A stretch of DNA of 64,000 nucleotides from Spongiibacter nanhainus (GCF_016132545.1 NZ_CP066167.1:1205001-1269000), one strand, 5' to 3'. Numbered from the stretch's first letter, positions 44,411-53,950 are shown. Numbers and translations are program-made. The notes: generated by a model not told the origin, from the letters alone.

Positions 44411-46903
44411 ATGAAATCGCTAATTTTTCGACGTCCCGTTTTCGCGCCGGTATATCTGGCACCCACTGTACTACTGCTGTCCGGTCAGGCGCTATCCGCC
44501 GCAAAGCTTGAGGAGGTGGTGGTAACCGCCCAGCACCGTGAGCAGAGCCTGATGGACGTGCCGGTGTCGGTTAGCGCCATCGGCGGTGAGAAGATGATGG
44601 AGGCCGGTATCAACCGCATGGAAGATCTCCAGGCCTATGTACCCAACTTGACGGTCACCGAGAGCGGCATCAGCACCGATATCTACGTGCGGGGTATTGG
44701 TACCGGCATGAATCAGGGCTTTGAACAGTCGGTGGGGATGTATGTGGACGGTATTTATTACGGCCGCGCCCAGCTCGCCCGTGCTCCCTTTCTGGATTTG
44801 GCCCGGGTGGAAGTGCTCCGGGGGCCTCAGAACATCCTTCACGGCAAAAACAGTATCGCCGGTGCGGTGAATTTAATCACCGCTGCCCCCACGCAACAAT
44901 TTGAAGGGCTAATCTCCGGTCTTTATGAGCCAAAGTTCGACGAGAAGGTGTTTGACTTAATGCTGTCCGGTCCGGTGTCCGACTCTGTGTCGCTGCGCTT
45001 CGCCGCGCGCTTACGGGAGTACGGCGGCTTTATGAAGAATCTCACTCTGGATCGCGACGAGCCCCAATACGATCAGGCGACCTATCGGCTTAAAGGCTTG
45101 TGGGATATCGACGAGGACACCCAGCTGACGCTGAAATTAGAGAAGGGGCGTTTCGACTCGGTGGGGCGTCAGGCAGAGATTGTTAACGACGAGCCCTCCA
45201 CCTCATCGACCTTTATTCTGACCGGTCGCACCCAAGCCGAAATTTTGGATCGCACTTCGTTCCCGCCCTTTGTGGATGTGGACGTGGATGAGTCGGTGAC
45301 CAATAACTTCCAGGATTTTAAGCGCTCCTCTAACGGCGATTACAGCAATAACGACACGCTTAATCTGACCGCCAATCTCACCTGGGTGGACGACAAGGGC
45401 AACACCTTTACCTCTATCACTGGTTTTATGCACTACACCTACGACGACCTGTGCGACTGTGACGCCACCGCTGCCGAGTTGTTCAAGTTCGAACTGGCGG
45501 AGGATTACGACCAGTACAGTCAGGAGTTGCGTTGGATTTCCCCATCGGGGGAGCGCTTTGAGCATATCGGCGGTGTCTATTTTCAACACAACAAGCTGCT
45601 GTTTAAAGACAAGCTGATTCAGGATTCGGATACGGTGGTGGAGCTGATCAACGGCGCAGATTTGATTGAGGGCGGCGCCCGTGGCGATATCGACCCGCTG
45701 GGGTCGGCTACCTCTGTAGAAGAAATTGCCGGGATTGGCGACGCCGGTAACGCCATTGCCGATATCGAGGGCCCCCGGGTCTTTAAAAACTCCACCTATA
45801 TTGCTTCGGCCTTTCTGCAGTCGACTTACAACATGACTGACAGCTGGCGCTTCACTTTGGGGGGGCGCTATACCTACGAGAGCAAGGAGGGCAGTCGTGT
45901 CTTGGACATCACCGACCTCGAGGGCAACTCCCTGCCCATTGGCGAAGTGGATACCGTGGCGGCCAATGTGTTTGCCGTAGAGCGGCACAACCTCAAAGGC
46001 AAACGCTCGGAACAGCACTTCTCGCCGCTACTCAATATTCAGTGGGATTACTCCGCCGAAGGCATGGCCTACTTTACCGCCACCAGAGGCTTTAAGGCCG
46101 GGGGCTTTGACGCCCGCTCCAATGCCACGCCGGACGACGAGTTGACGCCCCGAAATCCGGGGGCTCTGACCCCCAACCGCACCGTGTTGGTGGGGACCTT
46201 TGAATACGACGAAGAGGAAGCCAACAGTTACGAGCTGGGTATTAAAACCGGTCTCCTCGACGGCTCCGCGGAGCTCAACCTCGCCGCGTTTTACACTGAA
46301 TACAGCAACCTTCAGATCAGCATTTTTGACGGCACCATCGGCTTTAAAGTTGGCAACGCCAAGGAAGCAGTAACGATGGGGCTGGAGCTGGATGGCCGCT
46401 GGCAGGTGACCGAGTACTTCACTATCGGTGGTGCTTTGGCACTGTTGGATTTTGAATTTACCGACTTTGAGAACGGCCAGTGTCGTCAGGACCAAGTGTC
46501 GGATTCTCCCAATGGTCGCGACTGCGATTACACCGGGTGGAGTAACCAATACGTTGCCGATTGGTCGGGCACGTTGATCTTTGGTTATACCCGGCCTATC
46601 AGTCCCACCATGGGCATAGGCCTATCCCTCGACATGGTGTTTACCGATGATTACAACCCCTCTTCCAACCTGGACCCACGGGTCGAGCAAGATGGCTTTA
46701 TAAAATACAACGGTCGCATTGGCTTTGGGCCCATCGATCGGCAGTGGGAGCTGTCTCTGGTTGGTAAGAACCTGACCGATGAAACGATCACGGTCTACGC
46801 TGCGGATACCCCGTTGTCCAAAACCTTGTTCGGGGTGACCAGCCATACCGCGTTTTTGGAGCCGCCCCGATCCATCGCCATGCAGTTTAACTACCGTTTG
46901 TAA
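44411..46903 (+). CDS. TonB-dependent outer-membrane receptor
   Basis: An 830-residue receptor with a signal peptide, a TonB box (EEVVVTAQHREQSL), a plug domain (VPVSVSAIGGEKMMEAGINR, IYVRGIGTG, VEVLRGPQNILHGKNSIAGA) and a 22-strand type barrel ending FNYRL. It resembles receptors of the hydrophobic-substrate type in sphingomonad-like or Spongiibacteraceae catabolic clusters rather than a known siderophore receptor. It is followed by a START-domain gene and preceded by the MerR operator, so it likely imports the inducer substrate. Confidence 0.9.
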   Translation: MKSLIFRRPVFAPVYLAPTVLLLSGQALSAAKLEEVVVTAQHREQSLMDVPVSVSAIGGEKMMEAGINRMEDLQAYVPNLTVTESGISTDIYVRGIGTGMNQGFEQSVGMYVDGIYYGRAQLARAPFLDLARVEVLRGPQNILHGKNSIAGAVNLITAAPTQQFEGLISGLYEPKFDEKVFDLMLSGPVSDSVSLRFAARLREYGGFMKNLTLDRDEPQYDQATYRLKGLWDIDEDTQLTLKLEKGRFDSVGRQAEIVNDEPSTSSTFILTGRTQAEILDRTSFPPFVDVDVDESVTNNFQDFKRSSNGDYSNNDTLNLTANLTWVDDKGNTFTSITGFMHYTYDDLCDCDATAAELFKFELAEDYDQYSQELRWISPSGERFEHIGGVYFQHNKLLFKDKLIQDSDTVVELINGADLIEGGARGDIDPLGSATSVEEIAGIGDAGNAIADIEGPRVFKNSTYIASAFLQSTYNMTDSWRFTLGGRYTYESKEGSRVLDITDLEGNSLPIGEVDTVAANVFAVERHNLKGKRSEQHFSPLLNIQWDYSAEGMAYFTATRGFKAGGFDARSNATPDDELTPRNPGALTPNRTVLVGTFEYDEEEANSYELGIKTGLLDGSAELNLAAFYTEYSNLQISIFDGTIGFKVGNAKEAVTMGLELDGRWQVTEYFTIGGALALLDFEFTDFENGQCRQDQVSDSPNGRDCDYTGWSNQYVADWSGTLIFGYTRPISPTMGIGLSLDMVFTDDYNPSSNLDPRVEQDGFIKYNGRIGFGPIDRQWELSLVGKNLTDETITVYAADTPLSKTLFGVTSHTAFLEPPRSIAMQFNYRL

Positions 46904-46931
46904 GCTGGTCGGCCTGTTGGAGGAGTGCCCA

Positions 46932-47633
46932 ATGAAGTCCTTTATGCTCATAAATGTGCTGCGCTTGTTTATTGGGCCCGCGTGCCTGGCGTCAGCAATA
47001 CTGTGGCTGTTTTCCGGCGCCGCCTTGGCCGGTGGCGATGACTGGCGGCTAGAGAAAGACAAGGACGGCGTCGAGGTTTATATGCGGGACGTGGAGGGGA
47101 GTGACTACCGAGCGTTTCGTGGGGTAGCCATTGTGCCCGGCGAACTGAACCAGGTGATGGCGGTTCTCGATGACACCGGCAATTTTTCCACTTGGATGCA
47201 CAACTGCAAACAGGCGCTGTTGCTGGAAAAGCGCAATCTACTGGATCGCGTCCAGTACTTGCAGCTAGATTTTCCCTGGCCGGCGACAGACCGGGAGATG
47301 ATTCTGCGCAACCAGATCAGCCAGGACATTGACTCCAGGGTGGTCACCATTGAGTTGAGTTTGACAGCGCCTGAGGCTTTGTCCCCGGGCGCTCAAGAGC
47401 GGCTGCCGGCTGCGGGCGATCATCAGCGAGTGGCTGGGGCCCTGGGACGATATGTGCTCACTCCCCTCAGTGAGAGCGAAACTCGGGTGGAGTATGAAAT
47501 GGTGCTGGACCCCGGCGGCGCCCTGCCGGCGGGTTTGGTGAATAGCCAGCTCGTGGACAACCCCTATGAAACCCTGCGGGCACTGCGCAAACAGGTCCAG
47601 TTGCCACGCTATCAGCACTTTAATCCTTTTTGA
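46932..47633 (+). CDS. START-domain lipid-binding protein
   Basis: A 233-residue protein with a signal or anchor segment (MKSFMLINVLRLFIGPACLA and following) and a START domain: WRLEKDKDGVEVYMRDVEGS, LNQVMAVLDDTGNFSTWMHN, LDFPWPATDREMILRNQI. START domains bind lipids or sterols. It is exported, so it may carry a hydrophobic ligand through the periplasm after the TonB receptor. The ATG follows a strong GGAGGAG site and lies 28 bp after the receptor stop. Confidence 0.85.
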   Translation: MKSFMLINVLRLFIGPACLASAILWLFSGAALAGGDDWRLEKDKDGVEVYMRDVEGSDYRAFRGVAIVPGELNQVMAVLDDTGNFSTWMHNCKQALLLEKRNLLDRVQYLQLDFPWPATDREMILRNQISQDIDSRVVTIELSLTAPEALSPGAQERLPAAGDHQRVAGALGRYVLTPLSESETRVEYEMVLDPGGALPAGLVNSQLVDNPYETLRALRKQVQLPRYQHFNPF

Positions 47634-47736
47634 GATACCCCGTTGTTGCGCCTGGAGACAGGGCGCTAACTGATCGCCGTTGAGGATATGACAGCGATCT
47701 CGGTTATAAACAAAAGTTATTTTACATCGAACGATG

Positions 47737-47764
47737 TTATGTTACATTTATTGATGTAACATAA
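47737..47764. promoter_or_regulatory. Second copy of the palindromic operator
   Basis: Perfect 11-bp arms TTATGTTACAT (47737-47747) and ATGTAACATAA (47754-47764) with spacer TTATTG. A further short palindrome, ACATCG-AA-CGATGT (47724-47737), touches it on the left. This copy is 101 bp before the metal-dependent hydrolase gene and matches the one at 44357-44384. Confidence 0.82.
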
Positions 47765-47865
47765 AAATATGGCGCATAGGTGTGAATTTTGGTCCACGGT
47801 TTTCATGCGCTCTGAGACACACCGTCAGCAATAAGTTGTTGACCGTCCACCGCGGAGGGCCCGCT

Positions 47866-48717
47866 ATGAACGCACCAGTTCAACCAGTAAGACGTAATCT
47901 GCAGTTCTGTTTGCCTAAAGATCGCATTAGCGACTGGCACCCAGCAGGGCTGCACGTCACTCACTTTTTTAACACCCTGTCGATATTTTTCCCCGATGGT
48001 GAACGATTCTTTATCGACAGCGTTCGCTACTACCGCGATCAAATCAAAGACCCCGAGTTGCAGGAGGCGGTGCGGGGCTTTATTGGTCAGGAGGCCATGC
48101 ACGGCCGGGAGCACGAGGAGTACAATGACGCCTTGACCCAGCGCGGCCTGCCTGCTGATACCTACGGCAAATGGGTACTCAAGTTTTTAAACTTTCTGCG
48201 TCGCTATACACCCAAGGCTTCACAGTTGTCAGCCACTATTGCGCTGGAGCACCTCACCGCAATTCTGGCCAACAATCTACTCAGGGATCCCCGGATGCTG
48301 GAGGGCGCAGAGCCGCATTTTCATGCGGTTTGGCGTTGGCACGCCCTGGAGGAAACCGAACACAAAGCCGTGGCCTTCGATGTCTTCCAAGCGACGATAG
48401 GCCGAGGGCTGAGGGCCTACCTGCATCGCTGCTTCGGGCTGTTATCTGCCACCGCGATATTCTGGTGCCTGGTCATTCCCTTTCACATTGGTTTGTTGCG
48501 CCGCGAAGGGCAGCTCTGGAATCTGGCCGGCTGGGGGCGGGTATTCAAGTTTTTGTGGATCACGCCGGGGGCGCTGCGCCGCCCGCTGAAGGATTGGTTG
48601 GATTACTTTAAACCTGGCTTTCACCCCTGGGATCACGATAACCGTGAATACCTGAAGCAGATTGATGCCCTGGAGCAGGAAGTGAGCAGTTTCAGTGCCC
48701 CAGGCCAAAGCGCGTGA
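47866..48717 (+). CDS. Metal-dependent hydrolase-like protein (PF10118 type)
   Basis: A 283-residue protein with the four-helix pattern of the predicted metal-dependent hydrolase family: FIGQEAMHGREHEEYN, IALEHLTAILANNLL, HALEETEHKAVAFDVF. Conserved Glu and His residues could bind two metals, so an oxidase or hydroxylase of the ferritin-like type is also possible. A GGAGGG site precedes the ATG at 47866. The stop overlaps the BVMO start as GTGA. Confidence 0.75.
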   Translation: MNAPVQPVRRNLQFCLPKDRISDWHPAGLHVTHFFNTLSIFFPDGERFFIDSVRYYRDQIKDPELQEAVRGFIGQEAMHGREHEEYNDALTQRGLPADTYGKWVLKFLNFLRRYTPKASQLSATIALEHLTAILANNLLRDPRMLEGAEPHFHAVWRWHALEETEHKAVAFDVFQATIGRGLRAYLHRCFGLLSATAIFWCLVIPFHIGLLRREGQLWNLAGWGRVFKFLWITPGALRRPLKDWLDYFKPGFHPWDHDNREYLKQIDALEQEVSSFSAPGQSA

Positions 48718-50288
48718 GCCAGTCGTCTATGTCTATCTCGGAACAAGCAGTGTCGGAACATCCTGTGTCGGTAGATAACGAGACGCTGGGGGTGGCCATT
48801 ATTGGTGCCGGTTTTGGTGGATTGGGATTGGCTGCCCGCCTTCGGCAGCGGGGGGAAAACGATTTTGCCATCTTTGAGCAAGCCGGAGACGTCGGCGGCG
48901 TGTGGCGGGACAATACCTATCCCGGCGCTGCCTGTGATGTGCCCTCGCACCTGTATTCGTTTTCCTTTGAGCCCAATCCAGATTGGCAGCGGGTCTACAG
49001 TGGGCGGCAGGACATTCACCGCTACCTGCAACACTGTGCCGAAAAATACCAACTTCATTCCCGGATTGCGTTTCATCATCGTGTGAAGGCAATGCGCTTT
49101 TGTGAGCACAGCCAAATCTGGTGTATTGATTTTGAGGGACAGCCCTCCCGCTACGCTCGCGCTGTGGTGGTGGCCATTGGTGCCCTGAATATCCCCCAGT
49201 ACCCGGCTATTCCAGGCTTGGAGGATTTTGACGGCAAAGTGATGCACACCGCCGAATGGGATGGCAATTATTCGCTGGCGGGCAAGCGGGTCGGGGTTAT
49301 CGGCACCGGCGCCAGCGCCATCCAGGTTATTCCCTCCATACAGCCCGAGGTGGCGTCGCTGTCGGTATTTCAGCGCACACCGCCCTGGGTTTTGCCAAAG
49401 CGAGATGGCGCCGTATCGGAGTCGGCCCGTCGGCGTTTTCGGCGCCATCCACTGGCGCAACGATTGGCCCGCTTGGGGCAGTACGCGTTGATGGAGAGCG
49501 TGGTGCCGGCTTTCTTGTGGGACAGCATTCTGACCCGCCTCGGCGAGTCGGCGGGGCGTCGCTATTTAAAACGCCAGGTCCGCGACCCGGCCCTGCGCGC
49601 CAAGTTGACCCCCAACTATGGCATGGGCTGCAAGCGGGTGTTGTTGTCGGACGATTACTATCGGGCTTTGAGTTGCGACAATGTTCAAGTCGTCACTGAC
49701 GGCATTGCGCGCATTGAGGGCGACAGCGTAGTTACTGCCACTGGTGAACGACAACAGCTGGACGCGCTGATTTTGGCCACTGGTTTTAAGGTCCCGGTTG
49801 CTGGAGCGCCGATGCCCATTATCGGGCTGGGGGGCAGACAGCTCAATGACGATTGGGCTGAGGGCTCAGAAGCCTACAAGGGGCTTACCGTAAGCGGCTA
49901 TCCCAATCTGCTGTATATGATGGGGCCCAATACCGGCCCCGGTAACACCTCGGTGGTGTTCTACATTGAATCGCAGATTCGCTACATTCTGCAGTACTTG
50001 GATCAACTCAAGCGTATACCCGGCAAGGCGCTGGATGTGCAGGAGACGGTACAGGAGCGCTTTAACGAGCGCGTTCAGCGGCGTATGGCAAACTCGATCT
50101 GGACCTCCGGTTGCAACAGCTGGTACCTAACGGAATCCGGTAAAAACACCACTCTATGGCCCAGTTTCTCCTGGCACTATCGGCTGATAACCCGCCGTTT
50201 TAGTCTTGGGGACTATCGGGTCTGCGCTCCCCACAGCCAAGATACCAAGGTCAAGGCGGCCAGCGAAGCACCGACAGTGCCGGCCTGA
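48714..50288 (+). CDS. Baeyer-Villiger type flavin monooxygenase
   Basis: A 524-residue flavoprotein. Two Rossmann motifs are AIIGAGFGGLGLAARLRQRG and VGVIGTGASAIQVIPSI; between them the Baeyer-Villiger fingerprint FDGKVMHTAEW fits FxGxxxHxxxW. Such enzymes insert oxygen next to ketones. The start is a GTG overlapping the upstream stop; an ATG five codons downstream is an alternative. Together with the SDR it suggests oxidation of an alcohol to a ketone and then to an ester or lactone. Confidence 0.9.
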   Translation: MSQSSMSISEQAVSEHPVSVDNETLGVAIIGAGFGGLGLAARLRQRGENDFAIFEQAGDVGGVWRDNTYPGAACDVPSHLYSFSFEPNPDWQRVYSGRQDIHRYLQHCAEKYQLHSRIAFHHRVKAMRFCEHSQIWCIDFEGQPSRYARAVVVAIGALNIPQYPAIPGLEDFDGKVMHTAEWDGNYSLAGKRVGVIGTGASAIQVIPSIQPEVASLSVFQRTPPWVLPKRDGAVSESARRRFRRHPLAQRLARLGQYALMESVVPAFLWDSILTRLGESAGRRYLKRQVRDPALRAKLTPNYGMGCKRVLLSDDYYRALSCDNVQVVTDGIARIEGDSVVTATGERQQLDALILATGFKVPVAGAPMPIIGLGGRQLNDDWAEGSEAYKGLTVSGYPNLLYMMGPNTGPGNTSVVFYIESQIRYILQYLDQLKRIPGKALDVQETVQERFNERVQRRMANSIWTSGCNSWYLTESGKNTTLWPSFSWHYRLITRRFSLGDYRVCAPHSQDTKVKAASEAPTVPA

Positions 50289-50330
50289 GCAGCTCCTATT
50301 GCCAGGGTAATAGTCAATGAGAACCTATCG

Positions 50331-51191
50331 ATGAAACTCAATAACAAAGTCATTGCGGTAACCGGCGCGGCCTCCGGGATCGGGCGCTGTCTGGTGTCAA
50401 ATCTGTTAGCCGAGGGAGCGAAGGTGGCCGCCTCGGATGTCGACCTCCAAGGCCTGGAGGGCTTGCGCCCATTGGCGCCGGAGTCTGATCTGATGCTTAG
50501 CGAGTTGGACGTCAGTGACCGCCAGGCCATGACCTCGTGGGCGGCGGCGGTGGCTGAGCACTTCGGTCAGGTCGATGGCATTATCAACAATGCCGGTGTG
50601 GCCTTGAGCTGTCACGCCGGTGAGCAGCCCAGGGAGGATTTCTGCTGGTTGTTCGATATCAATTTCTGGGGGGTAGTAAACGGCACCGAGGCATTCTTGC
50701 CCTACTTGCAATCTCGCCCTCAGGCCAGCCTGGTGAATATCTCCAGTTTGTTTGGCTTAATGTCGGTGCCCTCCCAGTCAGCTTACAACGCTGCCAAGTT
50801 TGCAGTGCGGGGCTATTCTGAATCCTTGCGCCAGGATCTGCGTCACAGCAATGTTGTTGTGACCACGGTGCACCCGGGGGGAATTCAGACCAATATCGCC
50901 CGCAACGGCCGCCATCACCACGACCTGGACGGCCAGCCGACCACGGTGGCCGCTACTGCGGAACTGTTCGACAACATTGCCCGCACCTCCGCCGATGCCG
51001 CTGCTCGTGCCATCGTCAAGGCGATGAAGCGGGGCCAGCGTCGCCTGTTGATAGGCAGTGATGCCCGGCTGCTGGATGTGATTCAGCGTCTTTGCCCGGC
51101 TTATTACGACCGTATCCTGCTACCCCTGAAGGCGCTGGGCGATCGTCTTACCCGGCGTAAGGCCGAAAGCCAGCCCTCAACCAGAGGTTGA
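50331..51191 (+). CDS. SDR-family oxidoreductase
   Basis: A 286-residue short-chain dehydrogenase with VIAVTGAASGIGRCLVSNLL, VAASDVDLQ, IINNAGVAL and catalytic YNAAKFAVRGYSESL. The C-terminal tail (PAYYDRILLPLKALGDRLTR) is long, as in SDRs encoded next to Baeyer-Villiger enzymes. It follows the BVMO by 42 bp in the same operon. The substrate is unknown. Confidence 0.86.
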   Translation: MKLNNKVIAVTGAASGIGRCLVSNLLAEGAKVAASDVDLQGLEGLRPLAPESDLMLSELDVSDRQAMTSWAAAVAEHFGQVDGIINNAGVALSCHAGEQPREDFCWLFDINFWGVVNGTEAFLPYLQSRPQASLVNISSLFGLMSVPSQSAYNAAKFAVRGYSESLRQDLRHSNVVVTTVHPGGIQTNIARNGRHHHDLDGQPTTVAATAELFDNIARTSADAAARAIVKAMKRGQRRLLIGSDARLLDVIQRLCPAYYDRILLPLKALGDRLTRRKAESQPSTRG

Positions 51192-51214
51192 TTGTCACAG
51201 AGGTTGATTGTCAT
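51183..51214. repeat. 16-bp tandem duplication at the SDR stop
   Basis: AGAGGTTGATTGTCAC and AGAGGTTGATTGTCAT follow one another across the end of the SDR gene. The stop TGA lies in the first copy. It probably reflects a recent slippage or duplication. Confidence 0.8.
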
Positions 51215-51312
51215 CGCCTCTGGTATCCTGTGCCGCTTTGGCGCTATTTCGCGGCCTGCGAATGGTGATCATGGTGTTAAAGGCAAAGTGATAAGGACAG
51301 GGAGGCACTGGC

Positions 51313-52014
51313 GTGGCCGATACCGACCAACACAATCCAATCCAACTGGAGCCCGGCTGGCTGGCAGAGTTGCAGGCCCAGTTTGAGCAGCCCTACATGG
51401 CCGAGCTGCGGTCCTTTTTAGCCCAGCGCCGGCAACAGGGGGCAATCATATATCCCCGCCCCAGCCATTGGTTTGCAGCGCTCAACTCCACGCCCTTTGA
51501 TCAGGTAAAAGTGGTGATCCTGGGGCAGGATCCCTACCACGGGCCGGGGCAGGCTCACGGCCTGTGTTTCTCGGTGCAACCCGGTGTGCCGGCACCGCCT
51601 TCGCTGGTGAACATCTACAAGGAGTTGGCGTCCGATTTGGGTATCCCCCCTGCCAATCACGGTTATCTGCAATCCTGGGCCGACCAGGGCGTATTGCTGC
51701 TCAACAGCGTGCTAACGGTAGAGCAGGGGCAGGCCGGGGCCCATCAGGGGCGCGGTTGGGAAACCTTTACCGACGCCGCCATCACCGCGCTGAACCAGGA
51801 TCTCGAGGGGCTGGTGTTTTTGCTGTGGGGGGCGCACGCGCAGAAAAAGGGTAAAGTCATCGACCCCGCTCGACACAAAGTATTAAAGGCCCCGCACCCC
51901 TCGCCGTTGTCGGCGCATCGGGGCTTTTTGGGCTGTCGCCACTTCTCGCAAACCAACGATTATTTGGCCGCTCGAGGTGTCGCTCCTATTAATTGGCAAC
52001 TGCCGGCGCTTTGA
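51313..52014 (+). CDS. ung: Uracil-DNA glycosylase
   Basis: A 233-residue family 1 UDG that removes uracil from DNA. The catalytic motif is [20 protein letters not shown] and the second motif [19 protein letters not shown]. The GTG start has a GGGAGG site eight bases upstream. It is on the plus strand right after the catabolic cluster and marks the change to housekeeping genes. Confidence 0.96.
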   Translation: MADTDQHNPIQLEPGWLAELQAQFEQPYMAELRSFLAQRRQQGAIIYPRPSHWFAALNSTPFDQVKVVILGQDPYHGPGQAHGLCFSVQPGVPAPPSLVNIYKELASDLGIPPANHGYLQSWADQGVLLLNSVLTVEQGQAGAHQGRGWETFTDAAITALNQDLEGLVFLLWGAHAQKKGKVIDPARHKVLKAPHPSPLSAHRGFLGCRHFSQTNDYLAARGVAPINWQLPAL

Positions 52015-52035
52015 GCTAGACGCCGGTGCAGTTCC

Positions 52036-53109
52036 TCAAGCGCTGTCTTCGGCCGCGTCGCCGTCATCCTCTGGCAGCGCATAGGGGAGGGGCTGCAACT
52101 CTAGCCCGCTAACGCCCCCCTCGCTGCGCAGGGTATCCGGTGCTTTGGCGCTGGTTTTGGTCAGGGCGACCAACACCTCGGTACCCTCCGGGCCATGGGC
52201 GCGGTGCACTATTTGGCCGACACTCTGGCTGCCTTCGGCGAAGAGCCGCTCTCCCTCAGCCACTTGGACCTCGCCGCTATATTGCCCCCGGTATAACCGC
52301 CGTTTCAGGGAGCCCCGGTAGTGCATACGGGCCACCACCTCCTGACCGGTGTAGCAGCCTTTCTTGAAACTCAGGCCACCAATGAGCTGGTAGTGCAGCA
52401 TTTGCGGCAAGAACTCGTCCCGGGTGGCGGCGCAGATATCGGCCAGGCCGGCGCGGATATTGTCGCGCTGCCAGTCTTCGCCACTGCATAGCGTGGTGCG
52501 GTCACTCAGGGTTTGCCACGCCGATTCCGCGGCGTCTGCGTCCAGCCAAATTTCAAAACGCTCTCCGGCTTGGTCGAGTTGCACGGCCAGAGCGTGGCCT
52601 GGGGCGCTTTGAGCTGCAGATGAACTGATGCTCTGCGCCATATAGGCGCCGGGTTCGGCAAGCCCCAGACTCGCCAGCAATGACCTGGCGTCGCTGCCAG
52701 ACAAGCCCAGCGCCAGCCAGCGCCCGGGTTGGTAGTCGATTTCTGCTTTGGAGAACACAATATATTTGGCCAGTGTGTCCCGGGTGTCGGCGGCGATATC
52801 CCGCCGCATACGCAGCAGAATGTGGTCATCGGCCAGAAAGCCGCCGATAAAGCTGGCCATCATCCGCCCTTTAATATTGCAGTAACTGCCCCAGCTGGCC
52901 TGCTGGATGCCGAGCTGTCGCCAGTCGCAGGTGGTTTGCCCCTGCAAAAAGGTCCGGCTGTCCGGGCCCTGAAGGCTCAGAAAATCGTACTGGCCGAGAT
53001 AAGTCAGGGTGGCGCCGCCCTGGGTTGACGCGCCAGGGTACCAGAAGCCGCTATTGTCGCTGTGGCTGCCGGGGTGGTGTTTGGCCAGATAGTCGCTAAA
53101 GCTGCTCAT
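52036..53109 (-). CDS. ygfZ: YgfZ folate-binding Fe-S repair protein
   Basis: A 357-residue member of the YgfZ/GcvT-like family that helps maintain iron-sulfur enzymes using tetrahydrofolate. The YgfZ signature FKKGCYTGQEVVARMHYRG is intact, including the conserved Cys. N-terminal SLQGPDSRTFLQGQTTCDWR also fits. It is divergent from sdhE, as in many gammaproteobacteria. Longer readings upstream of 53109 are not supported. Confidence 0.92.
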   Translation of the reverse strand: MSSFSDYLAKHHPGSHSDNSGFWYPGASTQGGATLTYLGQYDFLSLQGPDSRTFLQGQTTCDWRQLGIQQASWGSYCNIKGRMMASFIGGFLADDHILLRMRRDIAADTRDTLAKYIVFSKAEIDYQPGRWLALGLSGSDARSLLASLGLAEPGAYMAQSISSSAAQSAPGHALAVQLDQAGERFEIWLDADAAESAWQTLSDRTTLCSGEDWQRDNIRAGLADICAATRDEFLPQMLHYQLIGGLSFKKGCYTGQEVVARMHYRGSLKRRLYRGQYSGEVQVAEGERLFAEGSQSVGQIVHRAHGPEGTEVLVALTKTSAKAPDTLRSEGGVSGLELQPLPYALPEDDGDAAEDSA

Positions 53110-53280
53110 AGTCGCTGGGATAAAACCTTGTTGGGGTAAATGCTCACTTGAAGTGCGCTGACCGATTGCGAGGCGCGCTGCGTGCGATGTGCAATGCCGG
53201 TATACTGAGCGATCGACAAACCGCGCGAAACCGTAAGGTAGCAGTATCGCCTCAGAGCGCAGCAAGTGCAGTGGAAGGTA

Positions 53281-53541
53281 ATGTACACAGAAAACGAGAT
53301 CAAGCGAATCTATTGGGGTTGCCGCCGGGGCATGCTGGAGTTGGATCTGGTCATGGTGCCGTTTTTTGAGCAACGTTTCAGGCAGTTGGCCGAGCGTGAC
53401 CAGCAGCGCTTTGTGCGCCTGTTGGAATGCGAGGATACCCAGCTGTTTCAATGGTTTCTGGGTAAAGAGCAGCCCGAGGACGCCGATCTAGCTGCCATCG
53501 TCGAGGCCATTAATGCCTTCTCCAAGGGCACTGCACCCTAA
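53281..53541 (+). CDS. sdhE: SdhE, FAD assembly factor for succinate dehydrogenase
   Basis: An 86-residue protein with the SdhE motif RIYWGCRRGMLELDLVMVPF, which contains the RGxxE element, followed by LLECEDTQLFQWFLGKEQPE. It aids flavinylation of SdhA and FrdA. GGAAGG lies just before the ATG. It is divergent from ygfZ and overlaps ygfX by 29 bases, as is common. Confidence 0.95.
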   Translation: MYTENEIKRIYWGCRRGMLELDLVMVPFFEQRFRQLAERDQQRFVRLLECEDTQLFQWFLGKEQPEDADLAAIVEAINAFSKGTAP

Positions 53542-53950
53542 TTGGCGCCCCTCCCGCTGCTTCTTGGCGGGCTACGCTGCGGCTCAGCTTGTGGCCTGGC
53601 TGGCGGTTGTCGCCAGCGCAATGCCGATTGGGCTAAAGCTGCTGTGTCTGCTGACACTGCTTTGGCATGGATACTGGCTGCGATCCCGCTGCCTACCCTT
53701 ACTCACCACCAGCGAGCTTAGAGACCTGTGGTGGGATGGCCAGCGCTGGTGCGGACAGTGGCCCAGTGGGCCGGCACCACTGCAGTGGCGGGGCGCTGTG
53801 GTGCGGCGCTGGATGGTGGTTTTGCACTTTGGCTCTGGTCTGGGTCGCTCTGCTTCCGTCACGATCCTTCCAGATCAGATGTCGTCTGAGCAGTTCAGAG
53901 CGCTGCGGCTGATAGCCCAGCACGCCGGGATGTCGGCAGATAGGGACTGA
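53513..53950 (+). CDS. ygfX: YgfX-family membrane protein
   Basis: A 145-residue protein with two membrane segments near residues 17-50 (AQLVAWLAVVASAMPIGLKL, LLTLLWHGYWL) and a soluble C-terminal domain (LRDLWWDGQRWCGQW, then ASVTILPDQMSSEQFRALR). This layout and the overlap with sdhE fit YgfX (CptA). In E. coli it was reported as a toxin acting on cytoskeletal proteins, but its role with SdhE is debated. Start inside the sdhE tail. Confidence 0.75.
   Translation: MPSPRALHPNWRPSRCFLAGYAAAQLVAWLAVVASAMPIGLKLLCLLTLLWHGYWLRSRCLPLLTTSELRDLWWDGQRWCGQWPSGPAPLQWRGAVVRRWMVVLHFGSGLGRSASVTILPDQMSSEQFRALRLIAQHAGMSADRD

Noticed and set aside
44411-46903. Iron-siderophore receptor
   Set aside because: Neither Fur-box-like sequence nor siderophore genes are near; the operator and neighbours point to a catabolic substrate, though the receptor family alone cannot decide.
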